From: an uncultured bacterium
GTDB taxonomy: Bacteria; Actinomycetota; Actinomycetes; S36-B12; CAIKAW01
Length of the DNA stretch: 64,000 bases
NCBI GenBank assembly: GCA_903825575.1
Contig: CAIKAW010000046.1
Location: 1 to 64,000 of the forward strand
Reading direction: 5' to 3'
Program-made: the position numbers and the translations under genes
The notes under the pieces: model-generated
What the model was told of the DNA's origin: nothing
Databases searched by the model: none
The model's input: only the letters and a program-made list of their open reading frames with translations
In this document: piece after piece, positions 1 through 10,208 of the stretch
Layout of the letters: the number at the start of each line of letters is the position of its first letter
Numbering within the stretch: the stretch's first letter is position 1

Positions 1-1
1 C

Positions 2-67
2 GGGGCTAAGTCGGGTCCTTTCGATGCCCAGGGCCGCGAGACCGACCTTTTCGCCGGCATCGGCTGA
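2..67 (+). CDS. C-terminal tail of a CDS truncated by the window edge (GAKSGPFDAQGRETDLFAGIG*)
   Basis: Open frame from the window start to TGA at 65-67; too short to assign a family. Confidence 0.35.
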   Translation, partial: GAKSGPFDAQGRETDLFAGIG

Positions 68-231
68 GCCACCGCTACGCGTCATCGACGACGACTCTGC
101 GTGACTGGCACTGACCTAGTGCGGCCGTTCGGGTGACGCCTCGGCGCGTGAGGGGCTCACGCGCTGGTGCTTCTTGCGCCCCACCGGCAGGATCGGGGCT
201 GATGCGGCGATCGGCGGATGGAGTTGGCTGA

Positions 232-2148
232 ATGAGTGAGCAGGTGCGGGCTTCCGAGTCCCTGATCGGCCGCCTAGGTCATGGCAAGGCTGACGTCGGA
301 GCCAGTCGTGAATCGGCTCGGCGCCGCCGTTTGAGCTGGTTGGCCGGCTACCTCGGACTGGTGCTGGCCTGGCTGTGGTGGCGCGACGTCAGCGGTCACC
401 CGGTTGATCTACTTGGCGTTCGAGCACCACACCTCGACCCGCTGGTTGTCGTGCCCATGATCTTCTTCGGCGCTCTAATCGCCGTCCTTGTCGGCTCGAC
501 CGTTGGTGCCGGACGTTCACCGCACGTTAGTTTTCGGCCCGAGCAAATCGGGGTGACGCTCGCTGACGTCAAGGGCATCGAGCCAATCAAGGAAGACGTA
601 CTGCGGTCCTTGAACCTGTTCTTGGCGCACAAGGAATTCGCTGCCGAAATGGGCGGTAGTCCACGACGTGGCCTGCTCTTCGAAGGCCCCCCAGGCACTG
701 GCAAGACATTTCTCGCCAAGGCGATGGCCAACGAGGCTGGAGTCCCGTTTCTCTACGTTTCGGCGACCTCATTCCAGTCGATGTACTACGGCGCCACCGC
801 CCGAAAGATCCGGTCCTACTTCAAGGCATTGCGCAAGGCCGCGCAGCGCGAAGGCGGTGCGATCGGTTTCATTGAAGAGATCGATGCCATCGCAACCTCG
901 CGCGGGGGAGTATCAGCCGCGACCGTCTCGTCGGCCTACAACTCATGCGGCGGCCTTGTTGGACTCCCAAGTCGCTACGCGAATGCTGCGACGGTCACGC
1001 TGCCAATGATCAGCGAAGGTACTGGCGGAGTCGTTAATGAACTACTCGTCCAGATGCAATCGTTTGACGAGCCAACGGGCCTGCAGCGCTTTCGGGGCAA
1101 GGCAGTCGACAAGGTGAATCTGCTGCTGCCGCCACATCGGGCGCTGCGTCGTCCGGTTCCGCCGAAAAGCAATGTCTTGCTGATTGCCGCAACTAATCGT
1201 GCTGCCAGTTTGGATCCCGCGCTAATGCGTCCGGGTCGCTTCGATCGCCGACTCACATTCGATCCGCCTGCCAAGGCAGGAAGACGCGTTCTGATCGATC
1301 ACTTCCTTGAGAAGAAGGCGCATGCGCCAGAGCTCGACGAGGCCGGGTCCCGCGACCAGTTGGCGGCCGCGACCAACGGCTACACCCCGATCATGATCGA
1401 GCACCTATTCGATGAGGCGCTTGTCGCTGCACTTCGCCGCGGTGAACGACAGATGTCACGCGCCGATGTCGAGCAGGCGCGGCTCATTGAAGAGGTGGGG
1501 CTGGGACAGCCGGCCGCTTACACCGATCATGAAGCCCGACTTATTGCCACGCACGAAGCAGGTCACACAGTGATGGCCTACTTGGTTGCGCCAGAGCGTC
1601 GACTCGAGATTCTGACGATCATCAAGCGTCGAGATGCCCTGGGCTTGCTTGCCCATGGCGATCGCGAGGACGTCTTTACTCAGTCGAAGTCTCAATTGCT
1701 TGCGTTGATTCAGATTGCTATGGGCGGACAGGTTGCTGAGCAGATGTTCTTCGGCGACATCTCCACTGGGCCCGGCGGTGATCTGCTCTATGCAACAAAT
1801 GTTGCCGCACAAATGGTTGGCGTAGTCGGGATGACCGACACTCTGATTTCGTATCAGGCGGTCCAGCCCGGTGCTTTTGGCGACACGAACCTGGTTGGTC
1901 GAGTTCTTGGCGACGAGGCGGGCCGGGCACGAGTCGATGGCTTGCTGCACGAACAACGCGATGTCGCGCGTGAGATTCTCGGCGCAAATCGCCACCTAGT
2001 CGAGGCGCTTCGTGACGCGCTGCTTGAACGTCACGAACTGATCGGTGACGAGATCCTCGATGTGCTGGTCGCTGCAGGACCGGTGCGCTCGACAGCGACG
2101 CTGGACTTGCGCGATAGCGCTTGCCTTCCAGTGAACGTGGAGGGCTGA
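232..2148 (+). CDS. FtsH-like AAA+ zinc metalloprotease (divergent)
   Basis: Two N-terminal hydrophobic segments, Walker A GPPGTGKT, Walker B-like FIEEIDAI, RPGRFDRR arginine-finger region, HEAGH zinc motif. Confidence 0.85.
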   Translation: MSEQVRASESLIGRLGHGKADVGASRESARRRRLSWLAGYLGLVLAWLWWRDVSGHPVDLLGVRAPHLDPLVVVPMIFFGALIAVLVGSTVGAGRSPHVSFRPEQIGVTLADVKGIEPIKEDVLRSLNLFLAHKEFAAEMGGSPRRGLLFEGPPGTGKTFLAKAMANEAGVPFLYVSATSFQSMYYGATARKIRSYFKALRKAAQREGGAIGFIEEIDAIATSRGGVSAATVSSAYNSCGGLVGLPSRYANAATVTLPMISEGTGGVVNELLVQMQSFDEPTGLQRFRGKAVDKVNLLLPPHRALRRPVPPKSNVLLIAATNRAASLDPALMRPGRFDRRLTFDPPAKAGRRVLIDHFLEKKAHAPELDEAGSRDQLAAATNGYTPIMIEHLFDEALVAALRRGERQMSRADVEQARLIEEVGLGQPAAYTDHEARLIATHEAGHTVMAYLVAPERRLEILTIIKRRDALGLLAHGDREDVFTQSKSQLLALIQIAMGGQVAEQMFFGDISTGPGGDLLYATNVAAQMVGVVGMTDTLISYQAVQPGAFGDTNLVGRVLGDEAGRARVDGLLHEQRDVAREILGANRHLVEALRDALLERHELIGDEILDVLVAAGPVRSTATLDLRDSACLPVNVEG

Positions 2149-2157
2149 GGGCGGCCG

Positions 2158-3521
2158 CTAGTTTGTACGAATCCGAGTTACCGAACCCCGGCTGTTCAGT
2201 ACCCAAATCGAACGACCATCGAATATTGCAGCCTGTGGGGCGCTCGAACCCAGTGGGTCGGCCGTGATAGTGCGGATCCAGTTGCCGGTGGCGGAATCGA
2301 TTTCGGTGACTGTGTTGCCGTATGCATTGGTGACCCAGATGTGCCAGCCATCGAATGTCACGTCAGTGGGCGCCCAGATTGTGTGGGCGGTGCCCGGTCG
2401 CGCTTGATCTGGGATTACTTGAATCAAGGCACCGGTCGCTGCACTGAATTCTGTCACCGAGTTTCCTGTGCTGACGTTGTCGTTCGCCACCCAGACGTGG
2501 AGGCCGTCGGTGGCAATCCCTGCCGGGACGCTGAACCCGTAGCTCGGATCTTTGAGGGTCCGTACCCAAGCCCCGTCAGCACCCGCAATTTCAGTCACCG
2601 TGTTGCTGTTGGTGTTGCCCACCCACAGATTGGTGCCGTCATAGGCCAGCCGGTACGGCCGGTCGAACTCGTATTTCGCGTCGGTTAGCGTCCCCTTTGA
2701 GGTATTTGTCGTGGGGTCGATCATGGTGATCTTGTTGCCAATTGCGTTGACGACCCAAAGAGTCGACGCCGCGTAAAGTATTCCGGAGGCGCCTTCGAAT
2801 CCGAATTGCGCGGCGGTCAACTTGGTTACGAATCCGCCGTCTGCAGGGTCGATCTCAGTGACCGAACTTGTGCCTGGGCTGCCATTTCCGTAGTTCGTGA
2901 CCCAGATATGTGACCCGTCAAATGCAACTTGGCTGGGGTTCGAGAACCCATAGCTCGCATCAGAGAGAGTGCGTATCCAAGCCCCTGTGCTCGCATCCAT
3001 CTCGGTCACGGTATTAGGGCTGGGGTTCGTAACCCAGATGTGGTCTCCGTCATAGGCCAAGCCAAAAGGGGCATCGAATCCGTAGGACCCGCCCCGGTAA
3101 GTGAGGCTGCCGACGTCCCACAACTGCTGAGTCGCAAGGCGACGAGTTGTGGCGGTACGCGCCGCAGCGGCTGCCTCGATCTGGGCGTACGTAAGGCCGC
3201 CAAGGCGGAGCGCATTCGTGGCTGTGGTAGCTGTAGTGGCCAAGGTGGCTCGGTCAGCTGCCGCTGCGCGGGCTGCAAACAGGTTCTTCACCTGCCCTTT
3301 GGCATTCGTGGTGAAGGGCGGGCTGGCCGTGGACTTAGTCAGGAGGTTCAGGGCAGCGCCGCTACCGGTGTTCTGGACTGTCGTGACCGCGCCTGCCTTG
3401 TCACCTTGCCAAGCAGCAGGCTGGATCCGGTGGCCGCGTAGGTGACGGCGTCGAATCCGACGACCAGCAAGCAGGCTGCGCCTACTACGGCCAACGTCCG
3501 TTCCCCGCGCATCCGACTCAT
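2158..3521 (-). pseudogene. Secreted seven-bladed beta-propeller (YVTN/NHL-like) protein, reading frame interrupted near 3404
   Basis: About seven repeats of ~45-50 aa with xGLAYDGxxIWVTNxxxNTVTEID. The signal/anchor start MSRMRGERTLAVVGAACLLVVGFDAVTYAATGSSLLLGK is in another frame from the body (GDKAGAVTTVQNTGSG...). Confidence 0.7.
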
Positions 3522-3630
3522 GTCCGCTCCTTGCGCTGCCTGGAAAATTGAGAGTTCTTATCTGGAACCTAGAACTGGGGCCATCGGGCGCGAACGGGCC
3601 GAACGTCCCGGACCCGGGTAGGGTCGAAGG

Positions 3631-4179
3631 ATGTCGCCAGACCAGATAGCCGAGTTCCGCCGCAGTATGGGCCGGTTCGCGACTGGGATCACAGTGGTCA
3701 CGACCAAGCTGGACGGCATCGACCATGCAATGACGGCAAATTCGTTCACGTCGGTCTCACTGGATCCGCTGCTAGTCCTCGTCTGTGTTGAGCGTGAAAC
3801 CCGCTTCCATGAAGCGGTGATTGAGACCGGCACGTGGGGTGTCAGCGTTCTTGCCGCTGACCAGCGTCGGCATGCGCTCTGGTTCGCCACACGTGGGCGT
3901 CCTTTGGAGGGCCAGTTCATGCAGGTACCTCACGTAGCGGGCCCCAGAACCGGCGCTGCTTTGCTGGTGGGAGCGGTCACCACTATGGAATGCCGTACGA
4001 GTACTAGTTGGCAGGCCGGCGATCACGATGTCTTGCTTGGCGAGGTGCTCGAACTTGGGCCGGTGGATCTTCAGGCGGATCCCCTGCTGTATTGGAGTAG
4101 CGAATACCGAACGGTCGGCCCTGAGGTGCCCTCGTTCCGATCTGGTACCTCCGATGACCGCAGTGGGATCTCCACCTAG
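3631..4179 (+). CDS. Flavin reductase-like (FMN-binding) family protein
   Basis: FRRSMGRFATGITVVTT...HAMTANSFTSVSLDPLLVLVCV matches the flavin reductase domain. Confidence 0.85.
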   Translation: MSPDQIAEFRRSMGRFATGITVVTTKLDGIDHAMTANSFTSVSLDPLLVLVCVERETRFHEAVIETGTWGVSVLAADQRRHALWFATRGRPLEGQFMQVPHVAGPRTGAALLVGAVTTMECRTSTSWQAGDHDVLLGEVLELGPVDLQADPLLYWSSEYRTVGPEVPSFRSGTSDDRSGIST

Positions 4180-4306
4180 CCTCGCTGCCCAGAAGCTAGC
4201 CGCGACACGAGCGGACCCCGGTCGCAAATCGATCGGAGGGTTGGCAATACTTAGGTCCGGCACCACACAACGTCGCCGTGGGCCGTTGCTGCGAGAGGAA
4301 CCGTTC

Positions 4307-4636
4307 GTGACCTACATCATCGCGCTGCCTTGTGTCGATCTGAAGGACAAGGCGTGTATTGAAGAGTGTCCGGTCGATTGCATCTACGAGGGCGAACGGA
4401 TGCTCTACATCCACCCCGACGAGTGCGTCGACTGCGGTGCCTGCGAGCCGGTTTGTCCGGTAGAGGCGATCTTCTACGAAGACGACGTCCCGGACCAGTT
4501 CAAGGAGTACACCCCAGCTAACGTCGAGTTCTTCGTCGATCTTGGTTCACCCGGCGGCGCATCGAAGCTCGGATTGATCCCCAAGGATGCTGCGATTGTG
4601 GCTGCGCTGCCACCGCAGGTGCATGACGAGCACTGA
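4307..4636 (+). CDS. fdxA: Ferredoxin, 7Fe/2[4Fe-4S] type
   Basis: GTG start; VTYIIALPCVDLKDKACIEECPVDCIYEGERMLYIHPDECVDCGACEPVCPVEAIFYEDDVP with both cysteine clusters. Confidence 0.93.
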   Translation: MTYIIALPCVDLKDKACIEECPVDCIYEGERMLYIHPDECVDCGACEPVCPVEAIFYEDDVPDQFKEYTPANVEFFVDLGSPGGASKLGLIPKDAAIVAALPPQVHDEH

Positions 4637-5756
4637 CCCACCCGGGTCAGAACGATCCTCGCGGTGGTCAACGCGAGCGCTGTCTCTGCGGCTGCCAGAT
4701 TTTCCGTGGGACCGGCTCGAACCACTGCGCCAGATCGCGCAGGCGCATCCGGTGGGCGTCGTCGATTTGTCGGTGGGAACCCCGGTCGATGACACCCCAG
4801 AACTGATCCAAGCCGAACTTAGAGCCGCAACGAACGCTGCTGGGTACCCGCTCACCGCCGGGTCGCCTGACTTTCAGCGAGCTGCAGTCGCTTGGCTCCA
4901 GCGTCGCCTAGGCGTGCAAGTAGACGCGATGCTTCCCGTCATCGGCACCAAGGAACTCGTGGCCGGCCTACCGACGCAACTTGGAATGGGCCGGGGCGAT
5001 CTAGTGGTCATCCCGGGACTTGCCTATCCGACTTATGAGGTAGGGGCTCGGATTGCCGGTGCCGACGTGCTCGTCGCCGATGCTCCGAACTTCGAGCCCG
5101 GTCACGGCCGCACGCTCGTATGGCTGAACTCGCCGGGCAATCCGAACGGGCGGATCCTGTCGGTGGCTGAACAGCGCACCTGGGTTGATTGGGCCCGCCG
5201 CAACGATGCGGTGGTCGTCAGCGATGAGTGCTACGCGGAGCTTTGGTGGACCGAACAGCCGATTTCGCTGTTGCACGAGTCGGTTTCGGGTGGGGATCAT
5301 CGCGGCCTATTGGCCGTTCATTCGTTGTCAAAGCGATCGAACCTGGCCGGTTACCGAGCCGGGTTCATTACAGGGGATTCGGCTCTGGTCGCAGAACTTC
5401 TCGACGTGCGTCGTAATGCCGGTCTGATGATTCCGGCTCCGATCCAGGCGGCCGCAGTCGTTGCCCTTGATGACGACGAGCACGTGGCCGAACAGGTTGC
5501 CCGCTACGGACGGCGTCGAACCGCGCTCGCCGCCGCATTAACGGCAGCCGGTTTCCGGATAGAGCATTCGGGCGCTGGTCTGTATCTCTGGGCCACGCGA
5601 GATGAGGACTGCTGGAAGACCGCAAGTTGGTTAGCCGAACGCGGGATCCTCGTAGCCCTCGGCGACTTCTACGGTGTCGCCGGGCATAACTTCGTGCGCC
5701 TTGCGCTCACTGCGACCGACGAGCGGATTTCGGCGGCCGTGGCCCGGTTGGTCTGA
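4623..5756 (+). CDS. dapC: Succinyldiaminopimelate transaminase
   Basis: PLP aminotransferase fold I (SLSKRSNLAGYRAGF), directly after ferredoxin as in other actinobacteria. Confidence 0.85.
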   Translation: MTSTDPPGSERSSRWSTRALSLRLPDFPWDRLEPLRQIAQAHPVGVVDLSVGTPVDDTPELIQAELRAATNAAGYPLTAGSPDFQRAAVAWLQRRLGVQVDAMLPVIGTKELVAGLPTQLGMGRGDLVVIPGLAYPTYEVGARIAGADVLVADAPNFEPGHGRTLVWLNSPGNPNGRILSVAEQRTWVDWARRNDAVVVSDECYAELWWTEQPISLLHESVSGGDHRGLLAVHSLSKRSNLAGYRAGFITGDSALVAELLDVRRNAGLMIPAPIQAAAVVALDDDEHVAEQVARYGRRRTALAAALTAAGFRIEHSGAGLYLWATRDEDCWKTASWLAERGILVALGDFYGVAGHNFVRLALTATDERISAAVARLV

Positions 5757-5783
5757 CCGCCCGGCCTGACGTAATCTGCCCGG

Positions 5784-6062
5784 GTGGCCATTCTCATTGA
5801 TGCTCCGAATTGGTGGCACCGCGAACATTGGTGGGGTCACCTAGTAAGCGATGAGTCGTTCGATGAATTGCATGAGTTTGCCGCTGGGCTCGGCGTTCCG
5901 CCGCGCGGGTTCGAACGCGACCATTACGACATTCCAGAGCACCTTCACGAAGCGGCTATCGCGGCGGGTGCGTTACTTGTTACGTCACGCGAATTAGTCG
6001 GACGACTTACGTCGGCTGGACTGCGCCGCCCTAAGGGTCGCCCAGTGGCCGAGTCGGCCTAG
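5784..6062 (+). CDS. DUF4031 domain protein
   Basis: MAILIDAPNWWHREHWWGHLVSDESFDELHEFA...GVPPRGFERDHYDIPE. Confidence 0.8.
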   Translation: MAILIDAPNWWHREHWWGHLVSDESFDELHEFAAGLGVPPRGFERDHYDIPEHLHEAAIAAGALLVTSRELVGRLTSAGLRRPKGRPVAESA

Positions 6063-6068
6063 TTTGAT

Positions 6069-7001
6069 CTAGCCAGCGTCATTGATGTGCAGGGCTGCAT
6101 TGAGCCCGCCCCAAGATCCCTTGCGCGGCACGGCTTCTAGCGCCCCGCTGACCGAATTGCGGCGCCACAAAAGGTTTGTTGCGCCCGATAGGACGCTGGC
6201 CTTAACGATCTGACCGTCCGGAAGGGTGATCTTGGCGCCGGCTGTGATGTAACACCCGGCCTCTACGACGCTGTCATCGCCGAGCGAGATGCCGATGCCG
6301 GCGTTCGCTCCGATCAGACAACGTTCGCCGACGGTAATGACTTCGTTGCCGCCGCCCGAAAGCGTTCCCATGATCGATGCGCCACCACCGACATCGCTGC
6401 CGTTCCCGACGATTACTCCGGCACTGATGCGCCCCTCGACCATGCAAGCACCCAGCGTGCCCGCATTGAAGTTCACGAAGCCTTCGTGCATCACGGTCGT
6501 GCCTTCAGCCAGATACGCCCCGAGGCGCACTCGGTCGGCGTCGGCAATCCGCACGCCTGACGGTGCGACGTAGTCGACTAAGCGCGGGAACTTGTCGATG
6601 CTGTGAACGGTCAGGTGGATTCCGTGCTGTCGGGCCCTAAGTCGGACGTCGCTGAGGTCCGCGACGCGCACTGGCCCAAGGGATGTCCACGCAACAGCCG
6701 GGAGCAGCCCAAAAACTCCGTCGAGGTTGATTGATCGCGGCAAGGCAAGCCGGTGTGACAGCAGGTGCAGTCGCAGGAAGACGTCGGCTATATCGATCGG
6801 TGGGCTGTCCAGATTGGCAATGACGGTCCGCACGCTCTGAGTTCTGACCCCACGAATGGGGTCACCGTCGGTCAACGTCTCAACCCCAGTGACGTCGGCC
6901 GGCACCCTACCCAGGGTTGGCGCCGGGTACCAGACGTCGAGCAGAGAATCCCCGGCGTAACTCGCGACGCCGATACCGCTTGCTGACCTGAGTTCGCTCA
7001 C
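6069..7001 (-). CDS. dapD: 2,3,4,5-tetrahydropyridine-2,6-dicarboxylate N-succinyltransferase
   Basis: Left-handed beta-helix hexapeptide repeats; [49 protein letters not shown]. Confidence 0.93.
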   Translation of the reverse strand: MSELRSASGIGVASYAGDSLLDVWYPAPTLGRVPADVTGVETLTDGDPIRGVRTQSVRTVIANLDSPPIDIADVFLRLHLLSHRLALPRSINLDGVFGLLPAVAWTSLGPVRVADLSDVRLRARQHGIHLTVHSIDKFPRLVDYVAPSGVRIADADRVRLGAYLAEGTTVMHEGFVNFNAGTLGACMVEGRISAGVIVGNGSDVGGGASIMGTLSGGGNEVITVGERCLIGANAGIGISLGDDSVVEAGCYITAGAKITLPDGQIVKASVLSGATNLLWRRNSVSGALEAVPRKGSWGGLNAALHINDAG

Positions 7002-7018
7002 GCGGCTACGGTAGCGGG

Positions 7019-8086
7019 ATGGGCGACGATTCCAGACTTGACCTGTCCGTTGGTGTGGTGGCGCTTACCGCCGCCCTCGTTGATGTGCCATCGGAATCCT
7101 TGGCCGAAGCGCACTTGGCCGACCTGGTCGAGGCAGCCGTGCGTGACTTGGCGCACCTTCAGGTGCAGCGCTTTGGCAACACCGTGGTAGCTCGCACCGA
7201 CCTTGGCCGGGCCGAGCGGGTCGTGCTAGCCGGTCACCTCGACACCGTTCCGGCGGCCGACAACCTGCCAAGCCGGCTCGAAGGCGACCGGCTGTACGGC
7301 TTAGGCAGTTGCGACATGAAGGGCGGGGTGGCCGTTGCCTTACGGGTCGCAGCCACGTTGCCGGCGCCCAATCGGGATCTGACGTTCGTCTGGTACGAAG
7401 CCGAGGAGATCGAGGACAAGTACAACGGTTTGCGCCTGCTGGTGGAGTCGCGCCCCGAGCTGCTCGCCGCCGATTTGGCGATCCTGCTTGAACCGACGGG
7501 CGCCGGGCTTGAGGGCGGATGTCAGGGAACGTTGCGGGCCGAGGTTCGGACCGTTGGCAAACGTGCCCATAGTGCTCGTGCGTGGCTGGGAGTGAACGCG
7601 ATTCACGCCGCCGAGCCCGTTCTCGCGGCCCTGCGCGACTACGTCGCACGCAAGCCGGTAATCGACGGTCTGGAGTATCACGAAGGTTTGAATGCGGTTG
7701 GGATTCGCGGTGGTGTTGCAGGCAACGTGATTCCAGACGAATGCGTTGTGACAGTGAACTACCGATTCGCTCCGGATCAGGGTGTCGCTGCCGCGATGGC
7801 GCATGTCCGCGAGGTCTTCGCTGGATTCGACGTCGAGTTCACTGATTCGGCAGCGGGGGCGCTACCTGGGCTGGGACTGCCGGCAGCCGCCGAATTCGTT
7901 GCCCTGCTCGGATCCCCGCCAAAAGCCAAACTCGGGTGGACGGATGTCGCACGCTTCTCGGCGTTGGGCATTCCTGCAGTCAACTTTGGGCCTGGCGAAC
8001 CCGCGCTCGCGCATACCCGTGACGAGTTCGTCCCGATCGAACAACTCCGCACTTGCGAGCAAGTGCTGGTGGATTGGCTGAGGTAG
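7019..8086 (+). CDS. dapE: Succinyl-diaminopimelate desuccinylase
   Basis: M20 peptidase family ([33 protein letters not shown]); divergent from dapD. Confidence 0.92.
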   Translation: MGDDSRLDLSVGVVALTAALVDVPSESLAEAHLADLVEAAVRDLAHLQVQRFGNTVVARTDLGRAERVVLAGHLDTVPAADNLPSRLEGDRLYGLGSCDMKGGVAVALRVAATLPAPNRDLTFVWYEAEEIEDKYNGLRLLVESRPELLAADLAILLEPTGAGLEGGCQGTLRAEVRTVGKRAHSARAWLGVNAIHAAEPVLAALRDYVARKPVIDGLEYHEGLNAVGIRGGVAGNVIPDECVVTVNYRFAPDQGVAAAMAHVREVFAGFDVEFTDSAAGALPGLGLPAAAEFVALLGSPPKAKLGWTDVARFSALGIPAVNFGPGEPALAHTRDEFVPIEQLRTCEQVLVDWLR

Positions 8087-9441
8087 TGAATAGCGCGATA
8101 GATCCAACCCGCGTAGCCGAACTCAACGTGCGCGAGGAAGCCGCGTACATGGCTACGCGCCCGAAAGGGATTGCAATGTGGGAACGCGCGAAGCGTTCCA
8201 TGCCAAATGGTGTTCCGATGAGCTGGTTGCGCAATTCGTATCAACCCGTGCCGATGTTTGTCGCCGAAGGTGCGGGCTCGCGATTCCGCGATGTCGATGG
8301 CCATGAATACGTCGATTTCAACATCGCCGACATGTCGATGTTCACCGGCTACGCGCCAAAGCCGGTCGTCTTGGCGGTGAGTCGAGCCGTTGTGGCCGGG
8401 TCGCAGTTCATGCTGCCTAATGAAGACTCGATTTGGGTTGCGGAAGAATTGCAGCGGAGGTATGGATTACCCAAGTGGCAGTTCACTTTGTCGGCTACTG
8501 GAGCGAACACAGAAGCAATCCGGGTAGCGCGAACCGCAACCGGACGTGAGCGTGTGTTGTTCTTCGACGGGCACTACCACGGGCATTTCGACGAGGCACT
8601 TGTCACGCTGTCGGATGGAGTGCTCGTTGCTGACGAGGAAGGCCTGCCGCAGGATGTGACCTCGCGATCAGTGATCGCGCCATTCAATGACGTCGAAGCG
8701 CTGATCCGAATGCTTGCCGACCGGAGCATCGCGGCGGTCGTGACTGAACCGGCGCTGACGAACAACGTCGGGCTGGTGATGCCTGACTCTGGTTTCCATG
8801 CGGTGCTTAGGACCGCGACCCGCGAAGCTGGCACGCTGTTGATCATCGACGAGACCCACACTCAGGTTGTAGGGCCCGGTGGCCTTTCTGCCAGGTGGGG
8901 CTTGGAGCCCGACTTCGTCACGATCGGGAAGTCGATCGCTGCGGGGATACCACTGGGCGCCTATGGCATGACCGAGCAAGTCGCGGAGGTGCTCGAGCGC
9001 CCAGCAGGCAGGGATGACCCGAAAGCGCTTGTCGCGACTGGCGGCACGCTATTTGGCAATCCACTCTCGATGGCGGCCGCCAAAGCTGCGATGGGCGAAG
9101 TGCTGACTCCGGCCGCATACAAGACTTCGCAGGACCATGGCGCGCAATTGGCCGATGGCTTTACCAGGCTGGTTGGCGCAGCCGGACTTCCTTGGTCGGT
9201 GCACCGGTTCTGGCCGCGCAGCGGACTGAGCTTTACCTCTGAGTTGCCAAGATCTGGTGCGGCGGCGCTGGCTGCGATCGACGTGCCGCTGCGCAGACTG
9301 TCGCGGGTCTATTTGGCCAACCGCGGTGTGTGGGATGCCATCGTCGGGGCCGGGCCGACTTGTTCGGTTGCCACGACCGATGCAGATGTTGACCAATACC
9401 TCGGCGCTTTCGCTGAACTCCTGACCGAACTGCACCGCTGA
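8086..9441 (+). CDS. Class III aminotransferase (glutamate-1-semialdehyde aminomutase-like)
   Basis: DGHYHGHFDEALV, LLIIDETHTQVVGPGG, TIGKSIAAGIPLGAYG; GTG start overlaps the dapE stop. Confidence 0.8.
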   Translation: MNSAIDPTRVAELNVREEAAYMATRPKGIAMWERAKRSMPNGVPMSWLRNSYQPVPMFVAEGAGSRFRDVDGHEYVDFNIADMSMFTGYAPKPVVLAVSRAVVAGSQFMLPNEDSIWVAEELQRRYGLPKWQFTLSATGANTEAIRVARTATGRERVLFFDGHYHGHFDEALVTLSDGVLVADEEGLPQDVTSRSVIAPFNDVEALIRMLADRSIAAVVTEPALTNNVGLVMPDSGFHAVLRTATREAGTLLIIDETHTQVVGPGGLSARWGLEPDFVTIGKSIAAGIPLGAYGMTEQVAEVLERPAGRDDPKALVATGGTLFGNPLSMAAAKAAMGEVLTPAAYKTSQDHGAQLADGFTRLVGAAGLPWSVHRFWPRSGLSFTSELPRSGAAALAAIDVPLRRLSRVYLANRGVWDAIVGAGPTCSVATTDADVDQYLGAFAELLTELHR

Positions 9442-9452
9442 ACTCGAAGCCG

Positions 9453-9492
9453 CGAAAGGCCCCGCACCCAAAGTCGGGGGCGGGGCCTTTCG
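9453..9492. terminator. Bidirectional intrinsic terminator between convergent genes
   Basis: CGAAAGGCCCCGC...GCGGGGCCTTTCG perfect 13-bp inverted repeat. Confidence 0.85.
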
Positions 9493-9498
9493 GTTAGG

Positions 9499-10059
9499 TC
9501 AGACCTGCTTGTCGGCTTCTACGTCAAGCTCGATCGTGATGTGGTCGCTGACCATTACGCCACCGGCCTCAAGCGCGACGTTCCACGTCAGACCGAAGTC
9601 CTTGCGGCTGATCGAAGTCTTGCCCTCGAAACCGATCTTCTGGTTGCCATAGGGGTCGGTGGCGTTGCCTGTGAACTCGGCTTCGATGGTGACTGACTTG
9701 GTGACGCCGTGGATGGTCAGGTTGCCGTCAACTTCGAACTCGTTGCCACCTTTGTGGCGTAGCCCCGTCGAGACGAAGTTCAGGGTCGGGTAAGTGTCGG
9801 CGTCAAGGAAGTCAGCCGACTTGATGTGGGTGTCGCGGTCGGCGTTGCCCGACTCAAAGCTGGCGGCCTGAATAGTGACGTCAATCTTTGAGTCGGCCAC
9901 GTTCTCGGCGTCGAGCACGAGGGTGCCGGAGAAACCGGAGAACTTGCCGCGGGTCTTGGTAACGACAGCGTGGCGGGCGCTGAACCCGATGTTGGTGTGG
10001 ACCGGGTCGATCGCCCAAGTGCCGGTGGCAGTAGCCAGGGCGTTGGTGGTCGTCGTCAT
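9499..10059 (-). CDS. YceI family protein
   Basis: TGTWAIDPVHTNIGFSARHAVVTKTRGKFSGFSGTLVLD... start at ATG 10059. Confidence 0.92.
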   Translation of the reverse strand: MTTTTNALATATGTWAIDPVHTNIGFSARHAVVTKTRGKFSGFSGTLVLDAENVADSKIDVTIQAASFESGNADRDTHIKSADFLDADTYPTLNFVSTGLRHKGGNEFEVDGNLTIHGVTKSVTIEAEFTGNATDPYGNQKIGFEGKTSISRKDFGLTWNVALEAGGVMVSDHITIELDVEADKQV

Positions 10060-10208
10060 TTGCTGCTCCAAATTTGTGTGGGCCCGGGGGCGGACCTGTT
10101 GTTGTTGAACATTAAACAATCTTGAGGGAAGGGATATTCCCGGGCTCGGCAAGATCCTCACCCGGGTTGGAGAGCAGGCATTGCCCCGGCGTCGATTACC
10201 TTTGGGGG

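Noticed and set aside
1456-2206. Minus-strand ORFs 1456..1995 and 1718..2206
   Set aside because: Antisense to the FtsH-like CDS; no start context or family motif.
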